Shown here: in pieces, positions 1 to 11,270 of the stretch
Layout: the number at the start of each line of letters is the position of its first letter
How positions within the stretch are numbered: position 1 is the first letter of the stretch
Assembly: GCA_029465975.1 (NCBI GenBank)
Contig: CM055745.1
Location: 14,958,812 to 15,022,811, forward strand
DNA: 64,000 nucleotides
Reading direction: 5' to 3'
Source: Dallia pectoralis
Lineage: Eukaryota > Chordata > Actinopteri > Esociformes > Umbridae
Made by a program: the position numbers and the translations under genes
The notes under the pieces: model-generated
What the model saw: the letters and a program-made list of their open reading frames with translations, nothing else
Told to the model about the DNA's origin: nothing
Database searches by the model: none

Positions 1-683
1 ACTGAGACCGCACTCGTTAAGGTGGTAAATTACCTTTAATTGGCTTCGGATAAAGGTTCTGCATCTCTTCTATTGCTTCTTGATCTTAGTGCATTTGACA
101 CTATTGATCACTCCCTTCTCTTGATGAACGGTGATAAACCTTGGCGTGATCCTCGACCAGGAACTCTCTTTTGACGAACATATCAAAAATATTTCACAGA
201 TAGCATTTTTTAACCTTTGGAATATTGCTAAGATCATGAACTGTTCAGCAAATATTTGTGTGGCAAGATTAATCCATGCTTTTGCTACCTCAATATTAAA
301 TTACTGCAAGGTTCTATTCTCTGGATATCCTGATAAATCAATAAACTAGCTCCTAAACAACTCCAAACAAACTTAGTACATAAACGGCTGCTAGAACAAA
401 GAAATTTCCACATTACCCCGATATTAGAATCTTCACATTGGCTGCTTTTTAAGGCTAGGGCAGATTTTAAAGTTCTATTGTTAACGTTACATGAACTTGC
501 CCCTCTCGACCTTGCTGAATTAGTCCAGCCATGCATACCTACGCGTAACCTAAGATCAAAAGATGCTGGCCTTCAAATTGTATCTACAATTTCAAAACAA
601 ACAGCCGGAGGTAGAGCTCTCTCTTATAGAGCTCCTCTGCAGACACAGTGCAAACTTTTAAGTCTTGTCTAGAGTATTATGGC
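1..683 (+). mobile_element. L2/CR1-type LINE reverse transcriptase fragment
   Basis: Frame 1 from base 1 reads a TETALVKVVN stretch and then LLLLLDLSAFDTIDHSLLL, the RT palm motif A of L2/CR1-clade non-LTR elements. At about 120 it jumps directly to NLGVILDQELSF, which normally lies far downstream, so the segment with the catalytic YADD motif is missing through an internal deletion. The 3' part of the ORF continues through LIHAFATSILNYCKVLFSG, an LHELAPLDLAELVQP block and RSKDAGLQIV, ending near FKSCL at about 680. There are stop codons (TAA at about 38) and frame changes, so this is dead. The element begins outside the window. Family assignment is by recalled motifs. Confidence 0.8.
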
Positions 684-1014
684 CCAGGGTACGAAGGTGA
701 AGGCTCAGAGTTCATTTCCGCCCTGCTTTCTTGGCAGGGCGGGTCCTCATCTCTCCTGGGATGTCCTCTCCAATTTTGGGTGGAGTCACTGGCTCGCTAT
801 TGTTCTCTTTTTCCGCTCCCGTCAATTCGAGAAACTATGAGTAAAACTAAACCTTCGCAGAGTGGTTACGGTTGACTGGTGTCCCTTGGTTAATGGTAAA
901 GTGGGTGGATGATGGTTAACCCTTTCACAATGTATGTCAGAACAGATAGCATAATGGTCTAAACCTACCACATTGGCGTATGGAGTACAGTAGGACATAC
1001 AACAAACCATTTAC

Positions 1015-1665
1015 ACACACTGTGTCTGATAACTTTCCAGAGTCATGGAGTTGGGGGCCAATCAAGTCCCACATGAAATGATCTACATTGACAAGGCTGG
1101 CTTCAACTTGGCAAAAAGACGGCGGCGCGGAAGAAACATAATTGGCAAGGGTCCCAGTTACCATGCCAGGCCTGATAGTTGCCAACATCACCAAGTGCGC
1201 AGCAATCTCCAACCGCGGTGAACTCCTGCGTAAATGTGAGATTGGTCCCTACAACAGAGACAGCCTTCTCCTGTTTTTAGAAGGCCTGTACAAAAGACAG
1301 GCATACGTGGGACAGGTGGGAGAACACCTGCCAATATATGTGATCACATGGGACAATGTGGCCTTCCATCGTTCCCAAGCAGTCATCGCCTGGTTTGTCG
1401 GCCATTCAAGGATGATGTCCCTTTTTCCTGCCCCTTACTCCCCGTTCGTCAACCCCATTGAGGAGTTTTTCTCAAGCCTGGAGAAGGTTTTTGACTAGAG
1501 GACCAAATGTCCCTACTGGATGTAGTCAAGACTTCACAGCTAAACACTGACATGGGGGAATTAAGCACTCCAAAGGATTCTTCTCAAGATGCCCTGCCAA
1601 AGAAGATATCAGGTGTAATGTGGAAGGGAACATGCAGGCCAAATGCAGAAGACGAGGTGGTTTAG
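1015..1665 (+). mobile_element. IS630-like (Tc1/mariner superfamily) transposase remnant, copy 1
   Basis: Coding remnant of a DDE transposase. The first catalytic Asp is in IYIDKAGFNLAK (codon at 1090), the second in ITWDNVAFH (codon at 1352), and the Glu in NPIEEFFS (1460-1465), a DD35E-type spacing for the last two. The frame shifts by one between the first Asp block and the open stretch that continues to a stop at 1496-1498. The expected C-terminal tail (KEDIRCNVEGN) follows in another frame to about 1660. The HTH N-terminus is not recognisable upstream of 1015. The same family occurs at 45.2-48.0 kb. No terminal repeats could be placed, so the element borders are open. Inactive. Confidence 0.8.
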
Positions 1666-2781
1666 AAGATTATTTTTCTGTTTGAATATTTTGTATTTTC
1701 ATATAATATTGAAAAATGCCAGTTATATTGCACATTTTTGTTATCTTGCAGCAATGTCCTGTTGCAAATAAGCCTTTACTGCAGCAATTTTCTCAACTTT
1801 CTTGGTTTTCTTTTTTCAGAAACTGTACATTTGATAAAGGTAATCTGAGATTGGTCATTCTTTTTTTGTATAGATTTTTTTTGGAGCAAAAGCAACAAGC
1901 ATTTACTGAAAACAACACAACAAAAATATAAAGAGGCTTGAAAAGAAAATGCAGTGCAAAACACAATCTATGATTATTACAAAATCCTGTCTATTGTATA
2001 TTGCAGATATTGCTTTATTGTGTCACATTGCTATTTGCATTCATGTGTTCTGTGTATTTATTGTGTACATGTATGTTGTCCTGCAAATTTTTTTGCAATA
2101 TCTTGGCCAGGCCGCCGTTGCAAAAGAGAATTTGTCGGCCTACCTGGTTAAATAAAGTTTGAATAAAAATGTATAAAATAATGCAGTTTCTGTAATTCCA
2201 GCTGATGTTAGTGTTTTATTTTGGTATGATTGACCAACTGTTTAACTATCGGAAGACAACATGTGTTAGTGTTTTGGAATATTTGGTTTTGGTAGGCATA
2301 GTGTATTGTGTTGGTGTATTATTGTATTTTGAAAACCAGTGTTGGATTTTAGTTTACAATGCATGATTTTTGCATTAATTTAAATGTTCTGTCAATTGTG
2401 TGTTGTAGTTATGTGGGTTCATTTAAAAATGCCATAGCGATTGTAAAAATCTGTAAAGTGCTGGAATACAGAGCGAAAACAACACAACACAATGTGTTGT
2501 TATATAGTGGAGGTATGCATTAAACATGATTGTAGTGTTAGGAAAAAATAAAGTTGTTCCTTTCAAAATTTGAATTGGATTTGAATATTCAAAATGCATT
2601 TTTTTTTATTACCACAACATGTTCAGGAGTCGATGTTGTTTTCATAAAACGTCGACCCGCTCACTGGCCATTTGTGTTCGAAAAAGGGAAAGCACTGGTA
2701 TCTGCCAAACCCATAACCCTCCTGTTGGTCTCTTTTTGAAAAAATGCTTTTAATAATTTTTAAACTAAACTATTGTAAGTT
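1666..2781. other. AT-rich non-coding stretch, probably transposon 3' flank
   Basis: No supported gene. T-runs, short ACA/TGT-rich stretches and an AATAAA at about 2150 resemble the long non-coding 3' region of IS630-like fish elements, so part of it probably belongs to the preceding transposon. I could not find the TIR seen in the second copy (ACAG followed by eight T, then ATTCGC). Confidence 0.35.
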
Positions 2782-3016
2782 AACCCGGCACAGCCAGAAG
2801 AGGACTGTCCACCACTCAGAGCCTGGTTCCTTTCTTGGTTTCTTCCTAAATTCGACCCATCAGGGAGTTTTTCTGAGCCCCTGTGTTTCAACTTGTTGAT
2901 GTGTGCTCTGTCGGGTTCGGGCTGGGTGTTTGGAAAAACACTTTGTGACAACTTTGTTGTAAAAAGGGCTTTATAAAATACATTTGATTGATCGATTGAT
3001 TGATTTGATTGATTGG
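2782..3016 (+). mobile_element. L2-type LINE 3' end with TTGA tail
   Basis: Starts with ACCCGGCACAGCCAGAAGAG and ends with AAAAAGGGCTTTATAAAATA followed by a repeated TTGATTGA/TCGATTGA tail. This is the characteristic 3' UTR end of a teleost L2-like LINE. It lies on the same strand as the RT fragment at 1-683, so both may be one LINE split by the IS630-like insertion; that link is inference. Confidence 0.75.
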
Positions 3017-5220
3017 TATCCACAACAAACTTAGTTAACTTGATTTGAAGCCAATATTTGTCAACGCATAACAGTACTTGAACCAACTCTTGGATCAAGA
3101 AGTCAAGAGAAGCTGCTTAGCTAAGCTAGCCAGCTATATGTTACAAGTTAAAAGCCTTAACAAATAGTTATGTAGCCAAATCTTTTTTGTCAGTAAATTG
3201 CATGAATATAATCAATCTTCACCTGAATCGGTGAACTGTTATTCACTTGCTAACACATATTGTGTGTTTCTGATTTGGCCAACACACCATCAGTGCTACT
3301 TAGATTGAAAACCATGTACAACAAACACTTGTGAAAGCGCTCATCATCAAAATGTTCGAATAAATAAATCTAACCTAGGAGGTCGTCCTGACGGTTGTTC
3401 AGAAATTAATTACATCTTTGTGAGAAACCATTGAGTCTTTCAAGGGAGAAGTTTTATCCCAAGGTTGAACGCAGTGGTAATGCTTAAATAAATTACCTGG
3501 CAGTTTAGCCATATATGGTCTGTCTGGCTGATGAAAACTTTATCCTTGAGCCATTGAAGTTTGTTATATTTGATTCATGTGAACAATTGTTGCTAATCCC
3601 TTTATGATGTAAAACCAGATATAAACAGACTCACTTGAACTAAAGTTATGAGCAAGTTATGAAACCATGCCCAAGACGTCTGTCTTTCCAGCTAGCTTTG
3701 GCTCACTTTGTGCGGTGGCTTTGTCAATAAAGCAACACATACAAAACTGAAACTATAAAAAAACCTTTCTTTATTATTGACCTACATGTACTCCAATCAT
3801 ATAACTCTTATATTCTCCCCAGTGTTTGTGAAGGACCACAGTATGAATAATATAATATTTAGGAACACACCAGGCATGCTTTTTGATCATTGATTAATAT
3901 GAGTAAATATTCCAATAAATAAAATGACTAGCATTGGCATACTTCCTGAATGCTATTCCACCCTCTCTAATGACTTTACTACTGATATTTTGTCGTATTA
4001 TTCCTGTTAGTGGTAATTAACATTAACTTTAACCATTTGCCATATTGCTGTTATGCAATTTGGAAAAATATAAAGTCTATATGTACTGAATTTGCCAAAT
4101 ACCACCAAATCACCAATGACGTTGTAACTCAAACATAGTTACATGGTTGAACTGGAGAATGTGTATTGATAGAAAGGTCCGCACATGGAATCCTGGTTTT
4201 CATGGCAGTGATTTACTTCAGAATGTCAGAAGGCGTTGTTCCTTTTTTCAGCACTGTTATCATTAAGCGTTACCTTCCCTTGTTCAGGGAGTTTAGAACT
4301 GCCATATGCGCATCCTACCCAGTCAAACCCTCACCATTTGTATCTGGCATTTACTTTTCTTTTATCTGCATCTTTGGGAGCTGAGGAATTCATCAGGAAA
4401 GTAAGCCGATAAGTTCTATGGAGGTATACATAAAGACAATTGTGTGTACTCACAACACTCGCTGCTCAACTGACCTACATATACATATCATCCTGTATTA
4501 TCTGTATTTTGCCAATAGGCTTCCTGTATTGTAAAAAAAAGAAGATAGAATGACTTGTGAATAACTATTAAGTTATTTAGTGTATAATTAATTTAGTGTA
4601 ATGGAAGAAAAAAAATAACCATTAATTTGTATAGACAGTTATTACATGTTAAGTCTATCTAAACGGTATTTAAGTTCATGGGTGTATTTTCCAATAGGGT
4701 TGAAAGAGATGCTATTTTCATCTTTTTATGCTGCCTGTTTTCAGTCATTTTTTAAGCCTGCTACTAAAGTTACTTTCATGTGAAAGACCATAAGAGTAGG
4801 AAGAAATACTAGTAAAAATAGAGCCCTAAAAAGTGCAAGATAGCATCTTGAAGGATAACTTCAGATTTGTGTGATTAAGGTTTAGCACCGGGCTGATCTC
4901 TGTATTTGGAAATGTTGCGGATAAATCAAAACCTCTTCCTCTTATTCTCGGGTAGGTCACCATAAAATAAACTCCAAATAAATCTCTGAGAAGTCAAGCG
5001 CTGAAATATACTCACATATTCATACGGGCGTGCAGTTAATATTACTGATAGTTCCGCCGTGCTCGGCTTTCAGAATATTCCAAAGAGAAATTTCACCTGC
5101 TCGCGTATTTACATCTGGCGCACAAAAATGACGTTACTATCTAAGGTAAACGGGTAAACTCCCGTTATTTTCATGGCCCAAACTCCTTAAAAATATTTGG
5201 ACCAATAGGTTTGTCTAATG
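3017..5220. other. No recognisable gene or repeat
   Basis: AT-rich sequence without a coding frame that resembles anything I know. A frame at 4166-4384 has no supporting motif. Polymorphic-looking A and T runs are the only simple features. Confidence 0.5.
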
Positions 5221-5324
5221 TTGACTAGTTGCCAGATCTCGTATATAAAGTATCCTATTCACACCATCCACACCTTACAATTTTCAGCACGTTATCACCC
5301 TGGCTACCTGCGGAGCATATGCTT

Positions 5325-5665
5325 TTGCGATTTCAACCAATCACGTTCGCAGGAGGAGAGCTAATCGGTAGTCGCGAATACCTATCCTGTGCCCAATCCG
5401 ATTTCTCTCTCTTCAACATTGCGTCACAATCTCTGACAGTTTCTAGCCAGTCAGGACATGCCTGTCTAGCCAATCACAACACGCTGATCCAAAATTGCAT
5501 CACACAGCGGCCTGGACCCATAGCAACCGGCCTTGACGACGACCCCATCGACGACCCTTGATTAAGAGACAGCGATTCACTTACATCTAGTCTAATCTTT
5601 ACTGTCTGCTAGAAACGCTTCGTCCAGATCCAGCGGTTTGCCGCCGTGCGCGTACTGTTCAGGTA
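5325..5665 (+). promoter_or_regulatory. CCAAT-rich promoter-like region with possible first exon
   Basis: Three CCAAT cores lie within 140 bp: AACCAATCACG at about 5336, CCCAATCCG at about 5393 and AGCCAATCACAAC at about 5469. A GC-richer, CpG-containing stretch follows (GCCGCCGTGCGCGTAC near 5642), then TTCAG|GTAAAT, a usable splice donor at about 5662. It sits 400 bp upstream of the first recognisable codons of the DUF6729-like pseudogene on the same strand. Promoter function is inferred from motif clustering only; no TATA box is evident. Confidence 0.35.
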
Positions 5666-6075
5666 AATACACAGCTAGTTTATAATAAATCTGTTTTACA
5701 CCTTATCAATTAATCGGCAAAATAGCTAGCATTAAAATCCCGAACTTTTCTGTTTTTCTGTCATCCTGAACAGTACAGTAGTTTGCCTCCCTCGGGTAGG
5801 TAGGTAGCTAGCTAGCTACACGCTACAGTAGCAGACTGCATTTACTTTTAAAAGAGGTTATTAGTACTGCCCTTTTATTTTTATACAAAATAAAATAAAG
5901 CCTTTTCTTTTTGCTTGTGGTGTAGACTGATCTAGGCTGAACCAAGAAATAGTATATTCAATTACAAATAGTCAATATTATAAATGTTATACATATGTAA
6001 TAGAATTGACTATTTATATGGAACCTAGCTATAACTGTTATCATTCTAGTGTATGTGAAACCTCTTTGCCTTTAG

Positions 6076-8151
6076 ATGTCAAGTTTTAAAAGCCACAAAG
6101 GTATTGGGGATGGGGAATGTCATGTTTAGTCTACAAATTAAAGTAAAAAAGTTATGTGTGTTGGATTATTTTATGCAAAAATTAGGAGGTGTGCCAAGTG
6201 GACAAACTGCAGCACAGTCTTCTGCTGCCTCTGCCCCATCTGAAAAGGAGATTGCCTCCGCCCCTTCTCCACTTGGAATGGCTTCTGCCTCGCCCCTGTC
6301 CCAGCCCCTGCACGGCCCAAATTGAATTTGTCAATTGTGTATTTTTCTATATTACTATTATCATCATACGAGCCATCAATAATGGACAACTACTGATTAC
6401 ATACCATGATTACAAAATGAAAGAGCATTTCAGGTTTTACAATGTATTGTTTTGATAAATGCTCTGTATGTCACCACAGTTTTCTGAACCTGGGTTTGGG
6501 GGCTCGCGTGGCACTGCTGCAATCCATAATATTAATGTGGTTAGGAAAGCAAAGGTAAATATGATGAGCAAACCTAAATCATACGCACTTGATTTGATTC
6601 AATTGCGCTTGACTGTGAACATATGTCCCTCCCTTCTCCCAGCCTCTGTCTAGTCCTCCCACCTCATCAGCAGACACCCAGGCCACTGCCAGTTACCCTC
6701 TGTGAGGACCAACCCACTTGGATTTGGTTCCCATATGGCCTCTGTGAGGACCACCTCACCTGGATTTGGTTCCCATATGGCCTCTGGGAGGACCACCCCA
6801 CTTGGATTTGGTTTCCCTATGGCCTCTGTGAGGACCACCCCACCTGGACTTGGTTCCCACCTATGGCCTCTGGGAGGACCACCCCACCTGGATTTGGTTC
6901 CCCTATGGCCTCTGGGAGGCCCAGAACACCGTCAAGACCTGCTATGTCTTTTATAAGGACTGAATCCCCATTTTCTAAGCCCCCGTCCACCCCCTCCAAA
7001 GCCTCTGTGAGGACAACCTCCCACTCCAGCCCTGTGACAATCTCTGCGAGGCCCAGCACAGCTTCCAACCTCAGCACTGCTGTCTCGCACACCTGCACCA
7101 GCTCTGCAATGGCTGCTGTAAGTGTTGTGTTATTTGAACCGTTTTAGAACTGGTCATTTTAGTTTTATAGGATGTTTCATATAATTGGGATATCCTGTTT
7201 GCTTTATTAAATATATATTTATCTTGTTTTGTATCAGGAGGTTCATGATGAGGATGTGCTTGCTGCTCCCCCTGATGCTCCTGGTCCAGCTTCTGGTCCC
7301 ACTTGATTTCTGGCTTCCTGTCAGAATGAAAGAGTCAATACCAGTTCAGGATCTGCGGTGGATTGCCTCCGCCTTGTTTCAGTCGGGCAAGCTGCGTCAC
7401 AACTTGAAGCTCTGGTAAGAGCCACCAGCCTCTGCCCTGATCTACCATCAGGTTCCCACACCAGACCGTTTCTTTGCCCACAGGCTCTTGGTATGGATGC
7501 CCTATCAGCCATGTGGAAAGTGATCCTGTGGGAAGAAGCTGACCGGGTTTGGGGTGCACAAGAGGGTGCGAAGTGTTCTGGACGTTGACACTAATACCTG
7601 ATGGTGACGGAGATACACAGGTGTACTGCGTGTCACCTGAACCATCTGGCAACCAGTCAGACTGTCCTGGACCAGCTGGACCTGCCTCACAGGAGGAAGT
7701 TCAGAATTATCCTGACACGCCAGTAAGTTGAAATCTAAAATCATATTAAGATGATGCCTGCTGCAGGTTTTGACATAATTGAATAAGTTATTATTCAAAT
7801 ATTGAAATAAATCTCTATTTTTTCATCACAGATATGCTTGTGACAGACGTGTCATCCGCATGTTGAGGGAGCGGATCCTTGGAAACAGCCCGGCGTGTTT
7901 GGTTACACAACTACGGGAGAACCATGGGGAGGAGTGGTTGGACCGTCTGGCCAACTACATGGGGGAGTGTGCAAACCGGCCCAGCCTCTCCCAGTGATGT
8001 TCCAGGAGCCCCCAGTGCCAGTTGGTGTCCCATCCAGCCGGTGGGTCCTGGCGGTCTATGGAAGGGACTTCATCATCCGGATCGACCACATTCAGGCATC
8101 CATCACGTCAATCTTGGGTCCATTTTAAAGATGGACTCCACCAAGAAGGTA
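6076..8151 (+). pseudogene. DUF6729-like gene, 5' and middle exons, frameshifted
   Basis: Pieces of a multi-exon gene. A short exon opens with ATG at 6076 after a TTTGCCTTTAG acceptor (MSSFKSHKG). A Ser/Pro/Ala-rich segment follows at 6185-6325, then a segment with five 42-bp repeats ending at an AMAA|GTAAGT donor (about 7118). An exon at 7235-7723 reads IPVQDLRWIASALF, QVPTPDRFFAHRLLVWMPYQ and GVHKRVRSVLDVDT, which I recall as the DUF6729 zinc-ribbon-type domain. The exon at 7831-8150 reads YACDRRVIRMLRERILGN, HGEEWLDRLANYMGEC and SILKMDSTKK. At least five reading-frame changes and several stops are needed to follow it, so it is not functional. The middle of the gene is absent; the last exon is at about 19.8 kb. 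Function of the family is unknown to me. Confidence 0.6.
6702..6917 (+). repeat. 42-bp coding minisatellite (about 5 copies)
   Basis: Tandem units of 42 bp, each encoding 14 residues of the type RTTPPGFGSPMASG. Units begin near 6702, 6744, 6786, 6828 and about 6873. An extra base in the fourth/fifth unit shifts the frame, so the first units are read in one frame and the last in another. It lies inside the Ser/Pro-rich part of the DUF6729-like pseudogene. Confidence 0.8.
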
Positions 8152-8748
8152 ATAAGCTGAAGAAAATTAATTGTGTTAATTAAGCAGAATGCAATGAAAA
8201 CAAATCCTCACTGATTTGAATACTTTTAGTATATACCCACATAGCAGCTGAGTCTGGAACGGATGCGCCTCCAAACCGGCAGATCCGTATTACAGTCGCA
8301 TCTGTTTTACGGCTCTGTTCCAGATTTGGGCCGCATTCAGATTAGAGTGGGCGTTACCATTTGAACTCACAGTCAGTATGTGGAATCAAAGCATATGCGG
8401 GCCTGAACCGGCGAATGAGCGCGCGAATTGTCTCGAGATTATTTTGGAAGAAGCAAGCAGCATCCAGACACGTCCAGTTCCCTCATCAAAAAAGAAAACG
8501 GTAAGGCGGAATATATATTGTGGTCAAACAGGTTTTAATGTTGTTTAATGCTTGTTAACATAATTTCAAGTTTTGAAAACACTTACTGTAACTGAATTGC
8601 CAATACTGTCGAAGAGTACGTGCATCTGCTTTTAGTCAGGTTAGCTAGCTGCATATTGTGACAGAAATGGATATCTGGATTCTGGAGTGTTTCTAGCGTG
8701 TGGCTGTTGTTAATCAATATGAAACGTTACAATTAAATTACAAATAAT
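8152..8748. other. Intron-like sequence after the GTAATA donor
   Basis: Starts at the splice donor following ACCAAGAAG. A G/C-richer block at 8245-8510 ends in AAAACG|GTAAGG and could be a small exon, but I recognise no protein in it. The stretch ends at the target duplication of the hAT element. Confidence 0.35.
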
Positions 8749-8918
8749 GTGTTGTCCAGAGGTGGAAAGAGTAACAAAATGTTGTACTCAAAGTCCTGTT
8801 ACTCAAGTGAAATTTTACTGAAGTACAAGTAAATTTACCAGTCTAAAAGTTTACTCAAGTAAAAGTAGCTCATTAAAAATGTACTCAGAGTAAAAGTTGC
8901 TGAGCTGGGTGGGGTGCG

Positions 8919-9451
8919 TGTCAGGGTTGTGATGAGGAAGAACCCAAATGCAGAACGATGACACGGCAGTCAGATGGCAAGTGAACAAATGGATGTTTTA
9001 TTTGGAAAACAACTGATGGTGATGAGCAGACAGGAGCGGGGGTGAGGAGTGCCGGTGATGAAGGTGAATCCCAGGTGACGATATCCCAGAACGTGCAGGG
9101 TGTCCAGTGATTCTCCGAGTGCAGGAACAGAACAGGAACAAACTGTAACGGAGGAGGCGAGACAAGAGGTAAGTACGGGACACGGACTAACACGACACAA
9201 AACAACAAACAGCTCTCGATAAGACTAGAATTCTTCTGACTGAGACTTTATATGACAGAGGTCGACATACGTGACTCTAGGTAACAATCCGACGTCGGCT
9301 GGTTGTCAGGCTCTCCCTCTTATACCCTGGTGATTGAAGACTTGGTGCAGGTGTGTGATTACGGGAATGGTGACAGGTGCGTGCAGATGCCAACCTCTCC
9401 AGATCCACCAGAGGGAGACCTTACCGGGGTCCAGAGCGGGGAACTCTGACA
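8919..9451 (-). repeat. Gypsy LTR 1 (3' LTR in sense)
   Basis: 533 bp, TGTCAGGG to CTCTGACA, bounded by TSD GTGCG on its left. In sense orientation a TATAAAG box is the complement of 9246-9252 and an AATAAA signal is the complement of 8997-9002. Its sense-upstream neighbour is a G-rich tract (complement of CCCCGTCCCC at 9454-9465), the likely polypurine primer. It has the same length as LTR 3 and only a few base differences (for example ATGACAG versus ATGACCG near 9254), implying a young insertion. Confidence 0.93.
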
Positions 9452-10150
9452 GTACCCCGTCCCCACGACCGCCACCAGGCGGTCCACCTGGGGCTCCTGG
9501 CTTCCGCCGATAGAAGTCCTGGATCAGGCTGGGATCCAGAATCAGACGCGGGAAACCCAACACCTCTCCTCCGGACCGTAACCCTCCCAGTCTACCAAAA
9601 ACTGGTAACCCCGCCCTCTGCTCCGAGAGTCCATAATCTTCTTTACCGTGAAGGCCGGGGCCCCATCAATCATACGGGAGGCGGCCGAGGAGGTGGGGGG
9701 AAGGAGGCGACAAAAGGACACAGGTTTAATGCAGGACACATGGAATGATGGGTGTACACGAAGAGACCGAGGGAGCTTGAGGCGGACCACAGTGGGGTTG
9801 ATGACACGTTGGATTGGGAAGGGACCGATGAACTTGGGTGACATTTTCCTGGACTCGGTGCGGAGGGGGAGGTCCCTGGTTGACAGCCATACCTTGTCTC
9901 CCACTGAGTAGGATGGTGCTGGAGTGCGTCGGCGGTTAGCCTGTTGCTGGTACTGATTTGAGGCTCTCAGCAGAGATATCCGGGCGCGATGCCATGTCCG
10001 GTGGCATCGGCGAAACTGCTGCTGTATCGATGGTACGGCCAGGTCCTTCTCCTGTGATGGGAATAGTGGAGGCTGATAGCCGTAAACACACTGGAAGGGG
10101 ACATACCGGTCGCTGTAGTGGGGAGCGTATTGTGCGCGTACTCCACCCAT
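9452..10150 (-). CDS. Gypsy body 1: integrase C-terminus and chromodomain
   Basis: Minus-strand frame from about 10150 to 9542 continues the integrase after a frame change and ends in a chromodomain (QFLVDWEGYGPEERCWV near 9560-9610). The last turn of the domain and the polyprotein tail (LILDPSLIQDFYRR) are in a second frame at 9306-9563 that overlaps the LTR. Chromodomains in this group tether integration to histone marks. The frame is broken at least twice, so no single product is predicted. Body 2 lacks this segment. Confidence 0.8.
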
Positions 10151-11004
10151 GGGATCTGCTCAGACCAGGTCGTGGGGTTAGAGGAAGCCAGGCATCGTAG
10201 GGTCGACTCCATCTTTTGGTTGGCCCTCTCAGCCTGACCGTTAGTCTGAGGATGGAACCCGGAAGAGAGGCTGGCCGTAGCTCCAACGGCGGTGCAGAAA
10301 GCCCTCCACAAGGCTGAGGCAAACTGAGGACCACGGTCAGAGACAATGTCAACAGGAAGACCATGAATGCGGAATATCTCCCTTACCATAATTTCCGCTG
10401 TCTCCTTGGCCGACGGGAGCTTGGGCAACGGCAGGAAATGAGCAAACTTGCTGAACCGGTCCACTACCGTTAGTACCACCGTGTTACCTCCAGACACGGG
10501 AAGTCCGGTGACGAAATCCATGGCCAGATGGGACCAGGGACGATGAGGGATCGGCAATGGCCTCAATAGTCCCACGCTGGGCCGGTTTGAGCCCTTGTTT
10601 TGCGCACACACTGGACAGGCCGCCACGTATGCCCGGGTGTCCTCACCCATGGCCGGCCACCAGAATCGACGGCGCAGAAAGGACATGGTACGTGCCACTC
10701 CAGGATGACAGGTCAGTTTAGACGAGTGGCCCCACTCCAGCACTGCCGGTCGCGTCCCCTCGGGAACAAACAGCCTACCCGGAGGGCCATTACCTGGGCC
10801 CGGGTCCCCCCTAAGGGCTGCCCGAACCTTCCCTTCGATCCCCCACTGGAGGGCTCCCACAACCCGTCTCAGTGGCAGGATGGTCTCTGGCGTCTTCCTC
10901 GTCTCCTCCTTCGAGAAGACCCTGGACAAGGCATCAGGCTTCCCATTCTGGGATCCGGGTCTGTAAGACAGGACAAAATCAAAGCGTCCAAAAACAGAGC
11001 CCAC
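9967..11004 (-). CDS. Gypsy body 1: RNase H tail and integrase core
   Basis: 345-codon frame. The start overlaps the end of the RNase H frame (FVLSYRPGSQNGKPDALSR). The integrase zinc-binding HHCC module follows (HSSKLTCHPG ... CPVCAQNKG), then the catalytic triad: Asp in LAMDFVTGLPVSG, Asp in VSDRGPQFAS, Glu in HPQTNGQAERANQK. The true frame is lost at about 10130, just after TTATGMSP, by a 1-nt indel compared with body 2. The enzyme would insert the cDNA into the genome; here it is interrupted. Confidence 0.88.
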   Translation of the reverse strand: MGSVFGRFDFVLSYRPGSQNGKPDALSRVFSKEETRKTPETILPLRRVVGALQWGIEGKVRAALRGDPGPGNGPPGRLFVPEGTRPAVLEWGHSSKLTCHPGVARTMSFLRRRFWWPAMGEDTRAYVAACPVCAQNKGSNRPSVGLLRPLPIPHRPWSHLAMDFVTGLPVSGGNTVVLTVVDRFSKFAHFLPLPKLPSAKETAEIMVREIFRIHGLPVDIVSDRGPQFASALWRAFCTAVGATASLSSGFHPQTNGQAERANQKMESTLRCLASSNPTTWSEQIPWVEYAHNTLPTTATGMSPSSVFTAISLHYSHHRRRTWPYHRYSSSFADATGHGIAPGYLC

Positions 11005-11246
11005 CTGGCCTGTCGGGAATTTAACCGTTTGGCTGTCCGGATGTATTCGAGGTTCTTATGGTCTGTCCACACCACAAACGGTTGTTCCGCCCCCTCCAAC
11101 CAGTGCCTCCACTCCTCCAGGGCCAGCTTCACCGCAAGCAACTCCCTATTGCCAATGTCATAGTTACTCTCCGCCGGGGAGAGTCGGTGAGACAGGAACG
11201 CACAGGGATGAAGCTTGTTGTCCTCCTTGGTTCTCTGGGAGAGCAC
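10869..11246 (-). CDS. Gypsy body 1: RNase H
   Basis: Frame with CAFLSHRLSPAESNYDIGNRE, followed by ELLAVKLALEEWRHWLEG and VWTDHKNLEYI, the Ty3/Gypsy RNase H signature (the E and D are metal ligands). It is separated from the RT frame by a frameshift near 11260 and from integrase by another near 10900. It would degrade the RNA strand during cDNA synthesis. Confidence 0.85.
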   Translation of the reverse strand: MLSQRTKEDNKLHPCAFLSHRLSPAESNYDIGNRELLAVKLALEEWRHWLEGAEQPFVVWTDHKNLEYIRTAKRLNSRQARWALFLDALILSCLTDPDPRMGSLMPCPGSSRRRRRGRRQRPSCH

Positions 11247-11270
11247 CGCCCGGCTCCGACCTCCGACGCG

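Noticed and set aside
5229..5561. 110-codon plus-strand frame as a gene
   Set aside because: It overlaps the CCAAT-box cluster and shows no recognisable domain; the promoter-like reading is better supported.
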